NCBI GenBank assembly: GCA_023105745.1
Contig: JALGQZ010000006.1
Span: 65,082,316 to 65,146,315, forward strand
Direction: 5' to 3'
Source of the DNA: Austropuccinia psidii
Lineage: Eukaryota > Basidiomycota > Pucciniomycetes > Pucciniales > Sphaerophragmiaceae
DNA length: 64,000 nt
Shown here: piece after piece, positions 10,828-22,816 of the stretch
Position numbering within the stretch: position 1 is the first letter of the stretch
Layout: each line of letters begins with the position of its first letter
Translations under genes and position numbers: made by a program
The notes under the pieces: model-generated
The model's database searches: none
What the model saw: the letters and a program-made list of their open reading frames with translations, nothing else
Told to the model about the DNA's origin: nothing

Positions 10828-13800
10828 CTATTCTTTAGGTTTTCTTTCATGTCTGAACCTTCTTAGTAGTTTATCAGCATTTGTTCTATCTTTCTCAAGT
10901 AGACATTCATCTTCTTGAGTTGAATTTCTATACCTTACAAGGTATTCTCTTTCTTTTTTGTTTCTTGTCCTTCTTTCTTTAAGGACTTACAAAATTTTCT
11001 TTTCCTCTCCTTCTTCCAAGGGGGGTATTTCAATTGGGGGTTTATTTCTTGGTGGAAATAGTTCCTTATCACTTGAGCTGTAAGTTTTTATCAGACTTAC
11101 AGGGAAAGTTGGCTGTTTGTTCATTAATTCACCTGTGAGTTCCAACTTCACAGCATTGGGTCCATGAAGCGCTTTTATCATAAATGGTCCTGCAAAGGAA
11201 TCTTTCAATTTCTTTGGGCCGTTTATGTTATTAAAATTAAGGGTTTATACTAAAACCAAGTCTCCTATTTTGAAGTCAGGTGGTTTATGACTTTTATCCC
11301 ATCTTTCTTTTGCATATTTGAAAGAATCTTGCATACATCTGTTTGCATGGTGTCTTGCTTTATCAAGCATTATCTTAAAACTGCTTGCTGTTGGAGGTAT
11401 ATCCACTAAGTCCTTTTTGAGGGTATCATAAGGGAGTCTTGGATTCCAACCTTTTTCTAGCATTGCTGGTGTTTTGCCAGTAGAATAATGGATTGATGTT
11501 TTATATGCCAGATCAAGGGCTGGTATTAGTGTACACCAATCATGGGTAAAACCATCATAATCTTTGAATTTTAGTCCATAAGCACAGAATCTTCTGATCA
11601 TGTCCTCCAAGGTTTGTATCATTCTTTCTGCTAAACCATCAGTTTGAGGATTGTAAGCTGTTGAGAATTAAAACTTTGTCCCAAACAAGTTATGGAGATT
11701 TGTCCATAATGCTGAAGAGAATTTTGGGTCTCTGTCCCTTATGATATTTTGGAATACACCTGTGTGGCTAATGACTTTATTCCATATCATTATGGCTGTG
11801 TCCATAGCTGTGTCACCTTTGTGACATGGTAGGAACATGGGAGTCTTGCTATACCTGTCAACTAACACTAGGCATGCATTATAGCTTCTGTCTCCTCCTG
11901 GAGGTAATGCTGTTACCCAATCCATATGAGCTATTTCCCAGGGGGATTTTGGTTCTTGAATTTGGATCATCATTCCAGATTTCTTTCCTGTGGCTCTTTT
12001 GGCGTTTTGACATATGTCACAGGTTTGGCAGTACTCTGCAACATCTTTCTTCCAATTTGGCCACCAAGAGCAGGTTTTCACCCTTTCTAGTGTTCTATCT
12101 TCTGAGAGATGTCCAGCTGCAACACTATCATGACACGCATGTAAAATAGTGTTTATTAAGGTTCTATCTGTTAAGGCCATAACACATGCGTGTTTTGTTC
12201 TATGGTAAAGAATTCCATCAAGGAGGTGGAATCTTCCTTCATCATATGCCTTTTTCCATGTTTCATCTAATTTTGATGAAAGTGATGGATCTTTGCAGTC
12301 TTTCATTAGAAGTTGGCTTAAGATATGGAGATTCTTGTCTATCTTATAGCTTTCTTTAACTTGGTTAAAGAATTCTGTGCCAATGTCTGTAACACATATT
12401 CCTTCTATATGGTGCTCTTCCTGTGGTACCCATGCTGGATTGTCAGGGGTATTTGCTAGAGCCCATCTGCTAAGACCATCTGCATTTTTATGAATATTAC
12501 CAGATTTATGAACAATATTCAAATTTCCTCTATACTCTTGGATAGCAATTTGCCTTCTCAGCATATGCCTATTTGGAGTTTTCATATTTAATAGAGATTT
12601 TACAGCATTACAGTCTTTAATCACATCAAATACTGTTCCATCCAAGTAATAATGTAATCTTTCTAAAGCCCACACTAAGAAGAGGCATTCCATTTGGCTT
12701 GCTTCATATCTTGCCTCTATTGGCTTTATCTGTCTTGAAATAAAACAAATTGGTCCTTCCACTGGTTTATCAATGATAATCTGTGTCTGGTGTAGTGCAG
12801 CATCTAGTCCTTCTCCACAAGCATCAATTTAAAGTTTAAAGGGTAGTTTCCAATCTGGCATTAGAAGAAATGGGGCATTTGTTAAGAAATTTCTCAATTC
12901 TTCACATGCCTTGACTCTGTCTTCTGTCATTTCATAGACTGTTTGTTGGTCACATATTTGATACAAGGATTTGGCAATTTTTGCAAAGTCCTTTATACAC
13001 TGTCTATAGTAACCAGCAAATCCTAGAAATGATCACATTTCTTTTTTTGTTTGGAGAATTGGCTTAAGTAGTACTGCTGCTAATTTATTCTTGTCTATGC
13101 CTAGGCTAAGTCCAGATACAACATGTCCTAGTGCTTTTAGTTCACTATATGCAAAATGACACTTTTTCAGGGAAATTTTCATATTCACTTGCACTATTTT
13201 TTGTAGTACCCTTTCTAGTCTTGTAAGGTGATTTTCCCAAGTTTCTGAGCAAACTATGATATCATCAATATAGATAATTAACCATCCTTCTGATAATTCT
13301 TCAGGAAATATGGTATTCATCATCCTTTGATAATAGGAAGGTGCATTCTTTATACCAAATGGAATTCTTAAGTATTCAAAAATTCCCACAGTGGACTATT
13401 ATCCTTAGTAGTTTCTTGACATTGTCTGTTAAGACATTTTGATAAAAACCCTTTAAAGCATCCATGGCTGTAATGAACTTAGCTTGTGACAATTGTGTCA
13501 ATGTCTCATGGATTCTGGGTATTGGATATCTGTCTGGAATGGTATAAGTGTTCAGGGCTCTGAAGTCTCCTACCATTCTTGATTTTCCATTATGCCAAGC
13601 TATAATGACAGGTGTGGTGACCTCTACCAGTTCATTATGTCCTACTTTTCTTAATACTCCAAGTTCCATTAATTCTTTAATGTGTAACTTCAAGGCTTCT
13701 CTAGCCCTTGCACTAGCTGGGTAAGCAGGCCTCCTCAGTAAAGGTGGGTAAGGTTTTTCTACATCAAGGATTATGTCCACCTCATGCACAATTATGGCAC

Positions 13801-14416
13801 CTAGTGGCTCTTTGTCAGTTGAAAAGGCATTTTTGTACTTAAATAAGAGGTCAATCATTTTTTCTTTCATTTTTTCTGTTAATTCTTGATTGAATTCTGC
13901 CTCTTTGAGTTGTTCAGATATGAAAAGTTCCTTTTCAGGATTTTTCTCTTCATTCTTAATAAGTGTAATTTGTTTTTTGTTATTTAAGAAGCCAACCTTT
14001 TGTCTTTTGTTGTCTCCTATGGTAAAATATCTATCTTTTTGGTTAGAGATATCTATACCATAAATTGACAAGTAGTCATTTCCAAGTATAAAGTGATTAC
14101 TAGTACAGTTTTCCATTACTAAAAACTCTACTTTAATTCTGACACATTGTGAGGGGTGAGTAAAAATGAGTGTTAAATCAATTATTGCCAGGGGCTTCAT
14201 GCTCTCACTTGCACTACTAAATTTGACACCTTGTATTGGTATAATTCTTTCTTGCCAATCTGCAACAATGGTTTTTAGATAACTTTTAACAACACAGGTA
14301 CAATATGCTCCTGTATCCAAGTTCACTTTTCCTTCTTGGTTATTAACCATTACAATACGTATACTTGATTTTCCAGCTGTATATCCCATTCCTTTTGCAT
14401 GTTTTGTTCTGTACAT
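10828..14416 (-). pseudogene. Element B pol: protease, RT, RNase H, integrase, chromodomain-like tail
   Basis: The first frame (14416-13376) has the aspartic protease motif DTGA (14306-14317) and the N-terminal RT with MDALKGF. After a frameshift at about 13376-13390, the next frame (13389-13033) has an intact YIDD box (13261-13272). Stops follow near 13033 and 12829-12831, the latter in the RNase H IDA block. The longest frame (12762-11668) covers the end of RNase H, the HHCC zinc finger and the integrase core with HMDW and a DRD. A stop near 11668 precedes the QTDGLAERM block carrying the catalytic glutamate (11622-11245). More stops sit near 11245 and 10987. The tail EYLVRYRN...LLRRFRHERK is chromodomain-like. 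The ancestor was clearly one continuous pol reading frame. Confidence 0.92.
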
Positions 14417-14419
14417 TTG

Positions 14420-16608
14420 TCAGGTTTGTGTCAGATGTTCCAACTTGTGGTAAGTTTGAGTTAACATCTAGTGTTTCATAGATTATATCAATATTATTGA
14501 TTTGTGCATTAATTATATTAATTTCATAGCTTTCAGAACTTTCTGACTCTTCTGTTTCTTTTTCAGAGTCAGATTCCTCCTTTTTGTCATTGTGGTTCTC
14601 TGTTTCCACAATTTCATTAATCTTTTCCTTTTTGAGGCAGTTGGTGGCTAAGTGTCCAATACCTCCCCATTTATGGCATTTTCTTTGCTCATTATTGGTG
14701 GATATATTGGGCTTGAAATCTTCCTTTGATTTATATTTTTAAATAAATGGCTTATTTGGACTTTTAATGTCCAATTTCTTCCAAGTTCTGCCAATTTTTG
14801 TTTTTGTCACTATGTCCTCTAGTGCATTGATATACTCTTCTGTGAAGCATGGTTCTATACACCTGTTTCTTAGGGAATGTTCTAGCTCTCCTCCACATTT
14901 CTTAAGTATATTCATGTGCACCATCTTTTGTGACATTTCTGGGTATAGTGCATTTAGTCTTTCAACTTGTTTTAATAACCAAATTAAAGTTTTGTCTTTG
15001 TATGGGTCAAAGAAAGATTTTTTAAATGCATTCTCTATCTTGTACCTCCAGGCATCATTAGCCCACTTGGTGATTATTTCTTGTTTCCACCAAGACCAGG
15101 CGTTTTTGCCATTTGTTTGTCTTATGCCATAATACCATCTTTTTGCAGAGTTTTCAAACAATGAATGTAATCTTGCAGTAATTAATTCATCTGGTATGGC
15201 ATAATCTTCTTGTAGCATGTCAATTGTCTTGATAAATGACATGTGGTCATATTCACCTTCTCCTGTGAATGTTGGCCATTCTTTTAATGGAGGTGCTTCT
15301 TTCATTAAGACTTGGTTATTTTCTTGGTGACTTAATTCTGTTGTGAATGGATTTGTTAATGCCTCTTTTGGTTTAACAGTGATTCTTAAGTTAGAAAATA
15401 GGGTTGATAACATTGGCATATTTGAGTTAGCCTCATTAATTTTATCCATTTTTTAGTAATAAGCCTTATTTCATTTTGAATGTCATCTTTCAGATGCATT
15501 CTTGCTTCATCACTTTTTTACTCATGGTCCAAAAGTAATTTTTGGTGTGATGAAGTCTTTTCTTCAGATTTTTTTACAGAAATACTTAGTTTGTTTAATT
15601 TTTCTGTGAGATTGCCAATACTCACGTCATAATTGATTTTCAAAGTTTTATCTTAGATATCTTTTATGTATTTATACAATTCTTGTTATCCTTGTATTAA
15701 TTTTTGAGTGTTGTCAATTAAAATTTTTGTTTTATTATTTTCAACAATAAACTTAATGTTGTCAATTTCTTTTTCATTTTGTACAACAATATTTGTCAAA
15801 GAAGATAAGTTATTGTTTATTTCTTGTAATGATAATAAACTGTTTTTAATTGCTTTTAGAGGTAATATACTATCTTTAATTTATGTTAAAGTATTTACAA
15901 CATCTTTGGACAAGGTTATTTCTTTGGGAAATGAGGTTGTCTCATTCTTTGTTCTTCCTTGTCCTTGAATTCCATCAAGTTTCTGGCCATGTTGGAAACA
16001 TTGTTGATGGCATCCTTTTGGATTTTTGGAATCCTGTAGCTTGGGAATATGGTTTTGTCCAATTCTTTTTCTTGTTCTTCTTCCCTTCTTGGGGAAGTGG
16101 GTTGGCTTGGGGATTTCTGGTAGAAGCTACTGGGGCTTCTTCCTTGGTTGCCTCCTTCTTTTTGGCATGGCACTCCTTGATCTTTTTGATTTGGGGTTTG
16201 GATGATAGTGGATTCCATCTATTGGAGTATCTCACTATTTCCTCCTCTTTGAGGAACTTTTTCAGGACTTGCCAGGAGTTCATCTTTCCTTGGTGTATTT
16301 GAGGAAACATGTCCCAGTCCTTGTATTTGTACATTGTGTAGTACTGTTTGTACTGGCTCATGTAAATGTCTATTTGAGCCCTCTAAATGTTATTTGTACC
16401 TGTTTGAGTTACTCATACTTAGTTCTAACTCTGGTTCAGATATCATGGGCATTTCTGGGACTTTCCTTTGGGATAAGGCACTTCCTTGTGTGGATTCTGT
16501 TCCACTGGGGATATTGTCTTTCGTTTTCTCTTTTGAGGAATAAATTCTACCTCTGAGTCCAGCTCCATCTGATTGGATGGAGTATTGGGAGCCTCTTTGG
16601 GTAGTCAT
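14420..16608 (-). pseudogene. Element B gag with degenerate zinc knuckle
   Basis: The start at 16608 (MTTQRGSQYSIQSDG) matches the start of element A gag at 22129. The N-terminal third is readable only by moving between overlapping frames (16608-16390, 16361-15975, 16218-15916). A long clean frame (15449-14739) then reads as a capsid-like gag domain with RWYYGIRQ, WKQEIITKWA and WLLKQVERLNALYPEM. A stop at 14739 separates it from a CCHC knuckle (14637-14678) whose second cysteine is tryptophan (CHKWGGIGHLATNC). An acidic linker follows (14609-14343). At about 14420, element B lacks roughly 17 bp present in A, which shifts the frame into protease. Gag would coat and package the element RNA; this copy cannot. 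Confidence 0.85.
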
Positions 16609-17324
16609 GTTTTAAGAAAAAAATAATAAATAAGAGGATTCCAGAACAGGAATTCTTCTTATGGCAGTTTATAAATGAGGTACTCACCTTCAAAGTCCTG
16701 AATAGTGGGTCCTGGAAAGTCTAATTTCTTAGTGATTATTGGTGTTGGAGAACTTGGACAAGTTCCTTCCACCAATCTTTCAACAGTGGCTTGGTTGCCC
16801 TCTGATGGATTGTTGTCAAACACTAAAACAAGACAAATAAATATAAGTCTTTTATGTAAGAAGTGTTATTTTTGGTAAGATATGGCAATTTTCCATGTAA
16901 AAATTGCTTTTATATCTTAAAAAATGAAAATAAATAAAGAAATGAAATTAAAATCAATAAAAATAACTTTTTTATTGGTGTTTTATTATTTTTTATGTTT
17001 TTATTTTTAAAGAATAAAATAAAAAACATGAATATGATTCTTTTTATAAAGTTAATTGATGATGTAAGATTATTTTTAGTTTAGGAAAAAACTTCTTTTT
17101 GATTACTAGAGTCACTCAAAGAAAGTTCTTGCAAGTCTAAGGATGTGAAAAACCACATGTAAGACAGTACAATTGCTTTCCAAATGCCTCAATAAAATTT
17201 GAAATCAATAAATATAAAAGTATTATATAATTTTATGATTATAATTGTAATTTATTATTGGATAAACCCAATTAGAATGTTTTTAAAGGTCCTTTAGAGT
17301 AAATATCACGGCCAGGCCCCCAAA
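16609..17324 (-). other. Element B untranslated leader and presumed primer-binding region
   Basis: This lies between the gag start and the right-hand LTR. Immediately inside the LTR the minus strand reads TTTGGGGGCCTGGCCGTGAT, the expected place for a primer-binding site. Element A has almost the same bases at its LTR edge (near 22799-22816). I cannot match it to a tRNA 3' end. The rest is AT-rich. Confidence 0.6.
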
Positions 17325-19229
17325 GCTAAGGTTTGCCTATGAAACAATCAGTAGAAATTACTAATATTTTACTTATTTTACTATGAATTTCCTTATAAAT
17401 AAAATAAATAGGATAAAAATAATTATAATAATAAACAATCATTATAATTATGGCGTAAAAATAGTTATATTATTGAATAAATATATTAATATAAGATAAT
17501 TAATATATTTAAAATCACTTTATTATTGTTACCAACAAATAATAAAGGTGTAAAAAATAGTTTTTTATTCATAAAAAACAATTAATAACAGTAATATTAC
17601 TAATACTAAAGTTATGAATCAATATAAATACTATTTATATTAATTATAGAATTATTTAAAGTAATAATAGAGAGAAAATTATTATAATACAAAGAAATAG
17701 CCTACTTTTACTACTTAATATAATAATTTTGAATAATTTTACACCAAAAAATTTAAGCAAAACTTTTTTTAAATTGTATTTACAATAAATTTTAAGAGAA
17801 ATCTCAAATATCCTTAATTTTACGTGGAATTGAGGTTTTCAAGAGAATTCTAAATAAAACAGTTAAATAAATGTAATAATCACGTCAAAGATGATAATTA
17901 TAATAAGATTATCTTTGGTCTTTAATAATATAAAACTGCTATATTTAAAGAATAAAGAAATTACCTTTTGATTTAAATATTTTAGTGTTTTGTAAGTGTC
18001 TGAGGGGAAAACAGAGTAAAAAGAGCTCTATTTATAGTAAATATCTCCCTCCTAGAGTCCAGCAGGCTTCAAGTAGACGTGTACTGATGCTTTCTACTAG
18101 AATCAATCAATATTTTAAGGTTTGGTGATGATTACATCATGATCAAACCATCTTACCTCATAATTATTCCATTATTTAGAGTTATCACTATAACTCTAAT
18201 TTTGATGACATCATAGGCTTGGAAGAAGCCTAAAGTTTGTGGAATTTATTAGTATTAATCATATTCTAATAGTATTCACCACTTTTATCACTTATATGAC
18301 TGTTAAACTTAAAATAAGATTACAGTGAGTGATCTTAAATGATCAAATTTAAGCTTAAACTTTGATCATTAATAAATTTGAGGTTATACACGCTAAAGCT
18401 ATTCTGAGAGTGGATTCTGATACCTTGGCATGTCCTTCTTACACTTCCAAGAGCATTCCATTACATCATCAAAACTCTATTATTGATGACCTTTCCTGTT
18501 GAAATCTGATATTTTAAACTTCAAGCCATGATTTCAAGGGGTTATACCTTGAATATTGTAATAAAAATACGTCATTCTTAACAAATGAACTAGTAGAATC
18601 TGACTGTCTACTTCTTTTAAGTTTGGACCACTTTCACAACAAAGTGGTCAACAGCTCTATTGATTTTAATCAATAATCCATTACAGGCTTTAACCTTGTT
18701 TATAGCTTATGAAATAAAGTTCATTTCTGTATTCCTACAGTATCTACGTGGTGACTTTATTTTCGGTTTATCACTCTATCATGTATATTTCAAAAGATAT
18801 TAGCTAAAATCCTTGAATATATGCGTTGACCAAAAAAGTGCATATATTCAGCTTAACTCCTTAAGTATTGACTTTGGAGATTAGCTTCTTAATTGTTTTA
18901 TGTGTAGAAGTTTATAAGGAATCCAATGGTACACTTTATTTCACATGTTGTTTCATTGTTATCTGAAATAATTAAGGATTCATGTTTTTATAAGGTGTTA
19001 TTACTTATAACTCATTAAATATTGACTTTACAGATATGCTGTAAAAATGGTATATGTGTATTTTACCATGAGGAATCCAATGGTGTAATTTATTTCAAAT
19101 GTTTATTCATTGGCATTTAAGTTAAACCAAGTTTATCCCTATTTATGGCAGTTTTATAGTTTTAAGGTAAGTATTTTAAATATTTCTTGTGACCTTTTTG
19201 GGTATGTGGTCATATCTCAAAGGGTCACA
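17325..19229 (-). repeat. Right (5') LTR of element B
   Basis: A 1905-bp LTR that would drive transcription of B leftward. On the plus strand it begins GCTAAGG (a mutated TGTAAGG) after CCCCCAAA and ends GGGTCACA at 19229. The family's inverted repeats are at 18178-18197, about 18621-18651 and 18815-18849. Confidence 0.9.
18028..18037 (-). promoter_or_regulatory. TATA-like box in the 5' LTR of element B
   Basis: The minus strand reads CTATAAATAG, about 700 bp before the LTR's inner edge, in a block also present in the left LTR (9471-9480). This is a plausible RNA polymerase II TATA element for the retrotransposon; use is inferred. Confidence 0.55.
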
Positions 19230-19234
19230 TTGTC

Positions 19235-19945
19235 TAGCTGTGTAAGCTAATATTCTTAACAGGAGCGAATAAGGTATTTTTTTCATTGAGAATAATATCT
19301 ACCTCATGTTCAATGATAGCACCTAGTGTCTCTTTGTTGGTTTCAAAGGCACTTTTGTATTGAAATAAGAGATCAATCAATCTTTCATTCAATTTTTCTA
19401 TTAACATTTGATTGAATTCTTTGTCTAAAAGATGTTCACTTAGAAATGAATGTCTTTTTGGGCTTGTAAATTCATTTTTTATTACAGTAATTTGTTTTTT
19501 ATTGTTTAAAAACCCAGATTTCTGTCTTTTATTGTCTCCTATGGTAAGATCTCTGTCTTTCTGGTTAGAGATATATACCATAAATTGACAAGGAATAAAT
19601 TCCTAGTATGAAATGGTTAATAGTACAGTTTTCCATTACTACCAACTCTAATTTCACTCTTATACATTGGGAAGGGTGAGTAAAAATTAGTATCAAGTCA
19701 ATTTTTCCAAGGGGCTTCATGCTTTCAGTTGCACTACTAAATTTAACCCCAGGTATTGTTATAGGTTTTTCTTCCCAATCTGGTATAATTGTTTTCAATA
19801 ACTCCTACCAGCAGAGTTGCAGTATACTCCCATGTCCAGGTTTAATTTTTCCTCTTGGTCTTCAAGAATGACAATACTTATACTTGACTTTCCAGCTGTA
19901 TATCCCATTCCTTTCTCAGGTTCGGTTCTATGCAGTTTGGCATCT
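19235..19945 (-). pseudogene. Element A protease and start of RT
   Basis: This is collinear with element B protease. It contains GMGYTAGKSS, the block KFSSATESMKPLG and NQKDRDLTIGDNKRQK. The protease active-site motif is changed from DTGA to DMGV (19825-19836), removing the essential threonine. The frames 19798-19565 and 19581-19234 are offset, so there is a frameshift near 19570. The left edge is the point where element B entered; the continuation is at 8718. Confidence 0.88.
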
Positions 19946-22129
19946 TGTATGTTTGCAAGGCTTGTATCAGATATTCAAACTTGTGGTAAGTTTTAATGTA
20001 AGCTAGTACTTCATATATTCAATCAATATTATTAATTTATGAATTAATTATATTAATTTCAGAAATTTTGGAAGCTTCTGACTCTTAAGCATATTTTGTA
20101 GAATCAGATTCATTGTCTTTATTATTGTGCTCTTCTTTTTCCACAATTTCATTTATTTTTGCCTTTTTTAGGCAATTATTGGCTAAGTGTCTAATACCAC
20201 CAGAATCATGTCATTTTCTTTGCTTATTAGTGTTGGGTTTATCTGGTTTGAAAGGCTCTCTTGGTTTATCTTTCTTAATAAATGGTCTATTTGGACTTTG
20301 AATATCCAATTTTTTCCATTTTCTGCCAATTTAAACTCTTGTCACTATTTCCTCTAGTGCATAATGTACTCCTCTGTGAAACATGGCTCTATGAACCTGC
20401 TTCTCAGGGCATGTTCCAGTTCTCCTCCACATTTTTTGAGTATCTTCATATGTACTATTTTTTATGACATTTCTGGGTACAGTGCATTCAATCTTTCAGC
20501 TTTTTCAAGAACCAAGTCAAAGGTTTATCCTTATCTGGGTCCAAGATGGAATTGTCAAATTCATTTTCTATTTTGTACCTCTGGGAATCATTTTCTGACT
20601 TGGTGATTATTTCATTTTTCCACCAAGACCAGGCATTTTTCCCATTTGTTTATCTTATGCCATAATACCATCTTTTTGAAGATTTTTTAATTGATGAATG
20701 TAATCTTGTGGTGATTAATTTGTCTTTTTGGGCATAATCCTGTTGTAACATGTCAATTTTTTTAACAAATGAAATATGGTAAAATTCACCTTCATCTGTG
20801 AATTTTAGCCATTCTTTTAATTGAGGTGCTTCCTTCATTAATACTTGAGTATTTTCTTGATGGCTTGAGTCTGTTATTAATGGATTTGTTATTCCCTATT
20901 TTGGTTTATCAAGACTTCTTATGTGAGAAAATTGGGTTTATAACTTTGGCATATTTAAGCTAGCCTCATTTATTTTATCCATTTTCTCAGCAATAATTCT
21001 TATTTCACTTTGAATGTCATTTTTAATATTAATCCTTGCTTCATCACTCTTTTCTACATGGTCTAGAAGTAATTTTTTATGTGATAAAGTTTTTTCTTCA
21101 AATGTTTCCACAGAAATACTTGATTTGTTTGGTTTTTCTTCTAGATTGTCAATACTCATGTCATAATTGATTTTCAAAGTGTTTTCTTTCATATCCCACA
21201 TGTATTTATGCAATTCCTGTTGTCCTTGTATTTATTTCTGAGTATTTTCAATTAAGACTTTTGGTTTATCATTTTCAACCATAAATTTAATGCTTTCTAT
21301 TTCCTTTTTATTTTTTGAAACAATGTTTTTTAAATACAATCAGCTCCTATTTATTTTTTGTAAAGATAATAAGCTATTTTTAATGTCTTTCAGAGGTAAA
21401 ATACTATTTTAGATTTCTGTTAAAATATTTACAACATCAGGAGACAAAGTCCTTTCTTTGGGAAATTGGGTTGTCTCATTCTTTTCTTGTCTTTGTCCTT
21501 GAATTCCATCAAGATTCTTGCCATTTTCAAAACATTGCCCATGGAATCTTTTTGGATTCTTGGAATCCTGTCACTTGGACAATATGGTTTCCTCCATTTA
21601 TTTTTCTTTTTCTTCTTCCCCTCTTGAGGAGGTTGGCTGACTTGAGGCTTGCTGGCAGAAGCTACTGGGGCTTCTTCCTTGATTTCCTCCCTCTTTTCCA
21701 CATGGTACTCCTTTATTTTTGGATGATAGTGGATTCCATCCATTGGAGTATTGCACTATATCCTCCTCTTTGAGGAACTTATTTGGGATATTCCAGGAGT
21801 TCATCACTCCTTGGTGGATTTATGAAAACATTTCCCAATCTTTGTCCTTGTATACCATGTAGTACTGCTTGTACTGGCTCATGTATATGTCTATCTGAGC
21901 CCACTGAATCTGATTTGTATATGTTGGAGTTACTCATACTTAGTTCCAACTGTGGCTCAGACATTATGGGCATTTCTGGGACTTTCCTTTGGTATATGGC
22001 ACTTCTTTGGGTGTATTCTGTTCCACTAGGGATTTTTCCCTTTTTTTTCCTTTTTGTGGGATCATTTCTACTTCTGAGTCCAGCTCCATCTGATTGGATG
22101 GAGTATTGGAATCCCCTTCCAGTAGTCAT
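19946..22129 (-). pseudogene. Element A gag
   Basis: The start at 22129 (MTTGRGFQYSIQSDG) is chosen because element B gag starts the same way; the longer upstream extension is leader sequence. Readable pieces are 22129-21779, 21807-21598, 21743-21429, 21213-20938 (a charged, probably coiled-coil segment) and 20838-20650 (capsid-like, RWYYGIR). The zinc knuckle near 20180-20235 has lost its first cysteine to a stop and has other changes. It is more decayed than gag of B, which agrees with A being older. Confidence 0.8.
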
Positions 22130-22816
22130 ATCAGAAAAAATAAGAAAAAATAAAAAAGATTTTAGAAAAATAAAAACTCTTTTTATGGAAATTTCAAGAG
22201 AGGTACCCACCTTAAAAGTCCTTAATAGTGGTTCCTATAAAAACTAATTTCTTAGCCTGTCTTTTCATATTGACAACTGATGTTGGGGATCTTTGACAGG
22301 TTTCTTCCACCAATTTTTCAACAGTGGTCTGATTGTCCTCTGTTAGGTTGTTTTGAAACATCAACAAAGACAAATAAATATAAGTATTTTTATAGAAAGT
22401 GTTCTTTTTGAGAAGATATGGCAATTTCCACATAAAAATTGCTTTTATATCTTTAAATTAAGAGGAATGATTAAAAAAAGGTTTTCTATCATTTTTTTTA
22501 TTTTTTTTATTATGTTTTTTATTTTTTATTTTTAAGGAATAAAATAAAAATTGATATTATTCTTTAATATTATATTATAATAGAAATGTTTTGAATTTAT
22601 GAATATCTTTTTTACTCACTAGAGTCACTCAAAGAAACCTGTTGAAAGTCTAATGATGTGAAAACCCACCTTTAACACAGTACAATAGCTTTTCAAAGCA
22701 ATAAATATAAAATTATTATATAATTTTATGATTATAAAGATAATCTATTATTTTATAAACCCAATTCAAATCCCTTTAAAGGTCTTTTAAGTAAATATCA
22801 TGGCCAGGCCCCCAAA
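22130..22816 (-). other. Element A untranslated leader
   Basis: This AT-rich stretch lies between gag and the 5' LTR and ends with GGCCAGGCCCCCAAA (plus strand) at the LTR edge, the presumed primer-binding region. It contains long T runs (22490-22545). Confidence 0.6.

Larger units (their letters stand above)
8724..19229 (-). mobile_element. Ty3/gypsy element B, nested in element A
   Basis: A 10.5-kb LTR retrotransposon on the minus strand, the same family as A. Its LTRs are 8724-10709 and 17325-19229. It is flanked by TGGTC (8719-8723) and TTGTC (19230-19234), a 5-bp target duplication with one mismatch. The element A sequence on the two sides joins into one collinear RT region when compared with B's own pol, which shows that B landed in A. 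Gene order from the right is leader, gag with zinc knuckle, protease, RT, RNase H, integrase, chromodomain-like tail, polypurine tract. Several stops and at least two frameshifts disable it. Confidence 0.93.

Noticed and set aside
14767..16556. Plus-strand frames opposite element B gag
   Set aside because: Antisense shadows of the gag reading frames.
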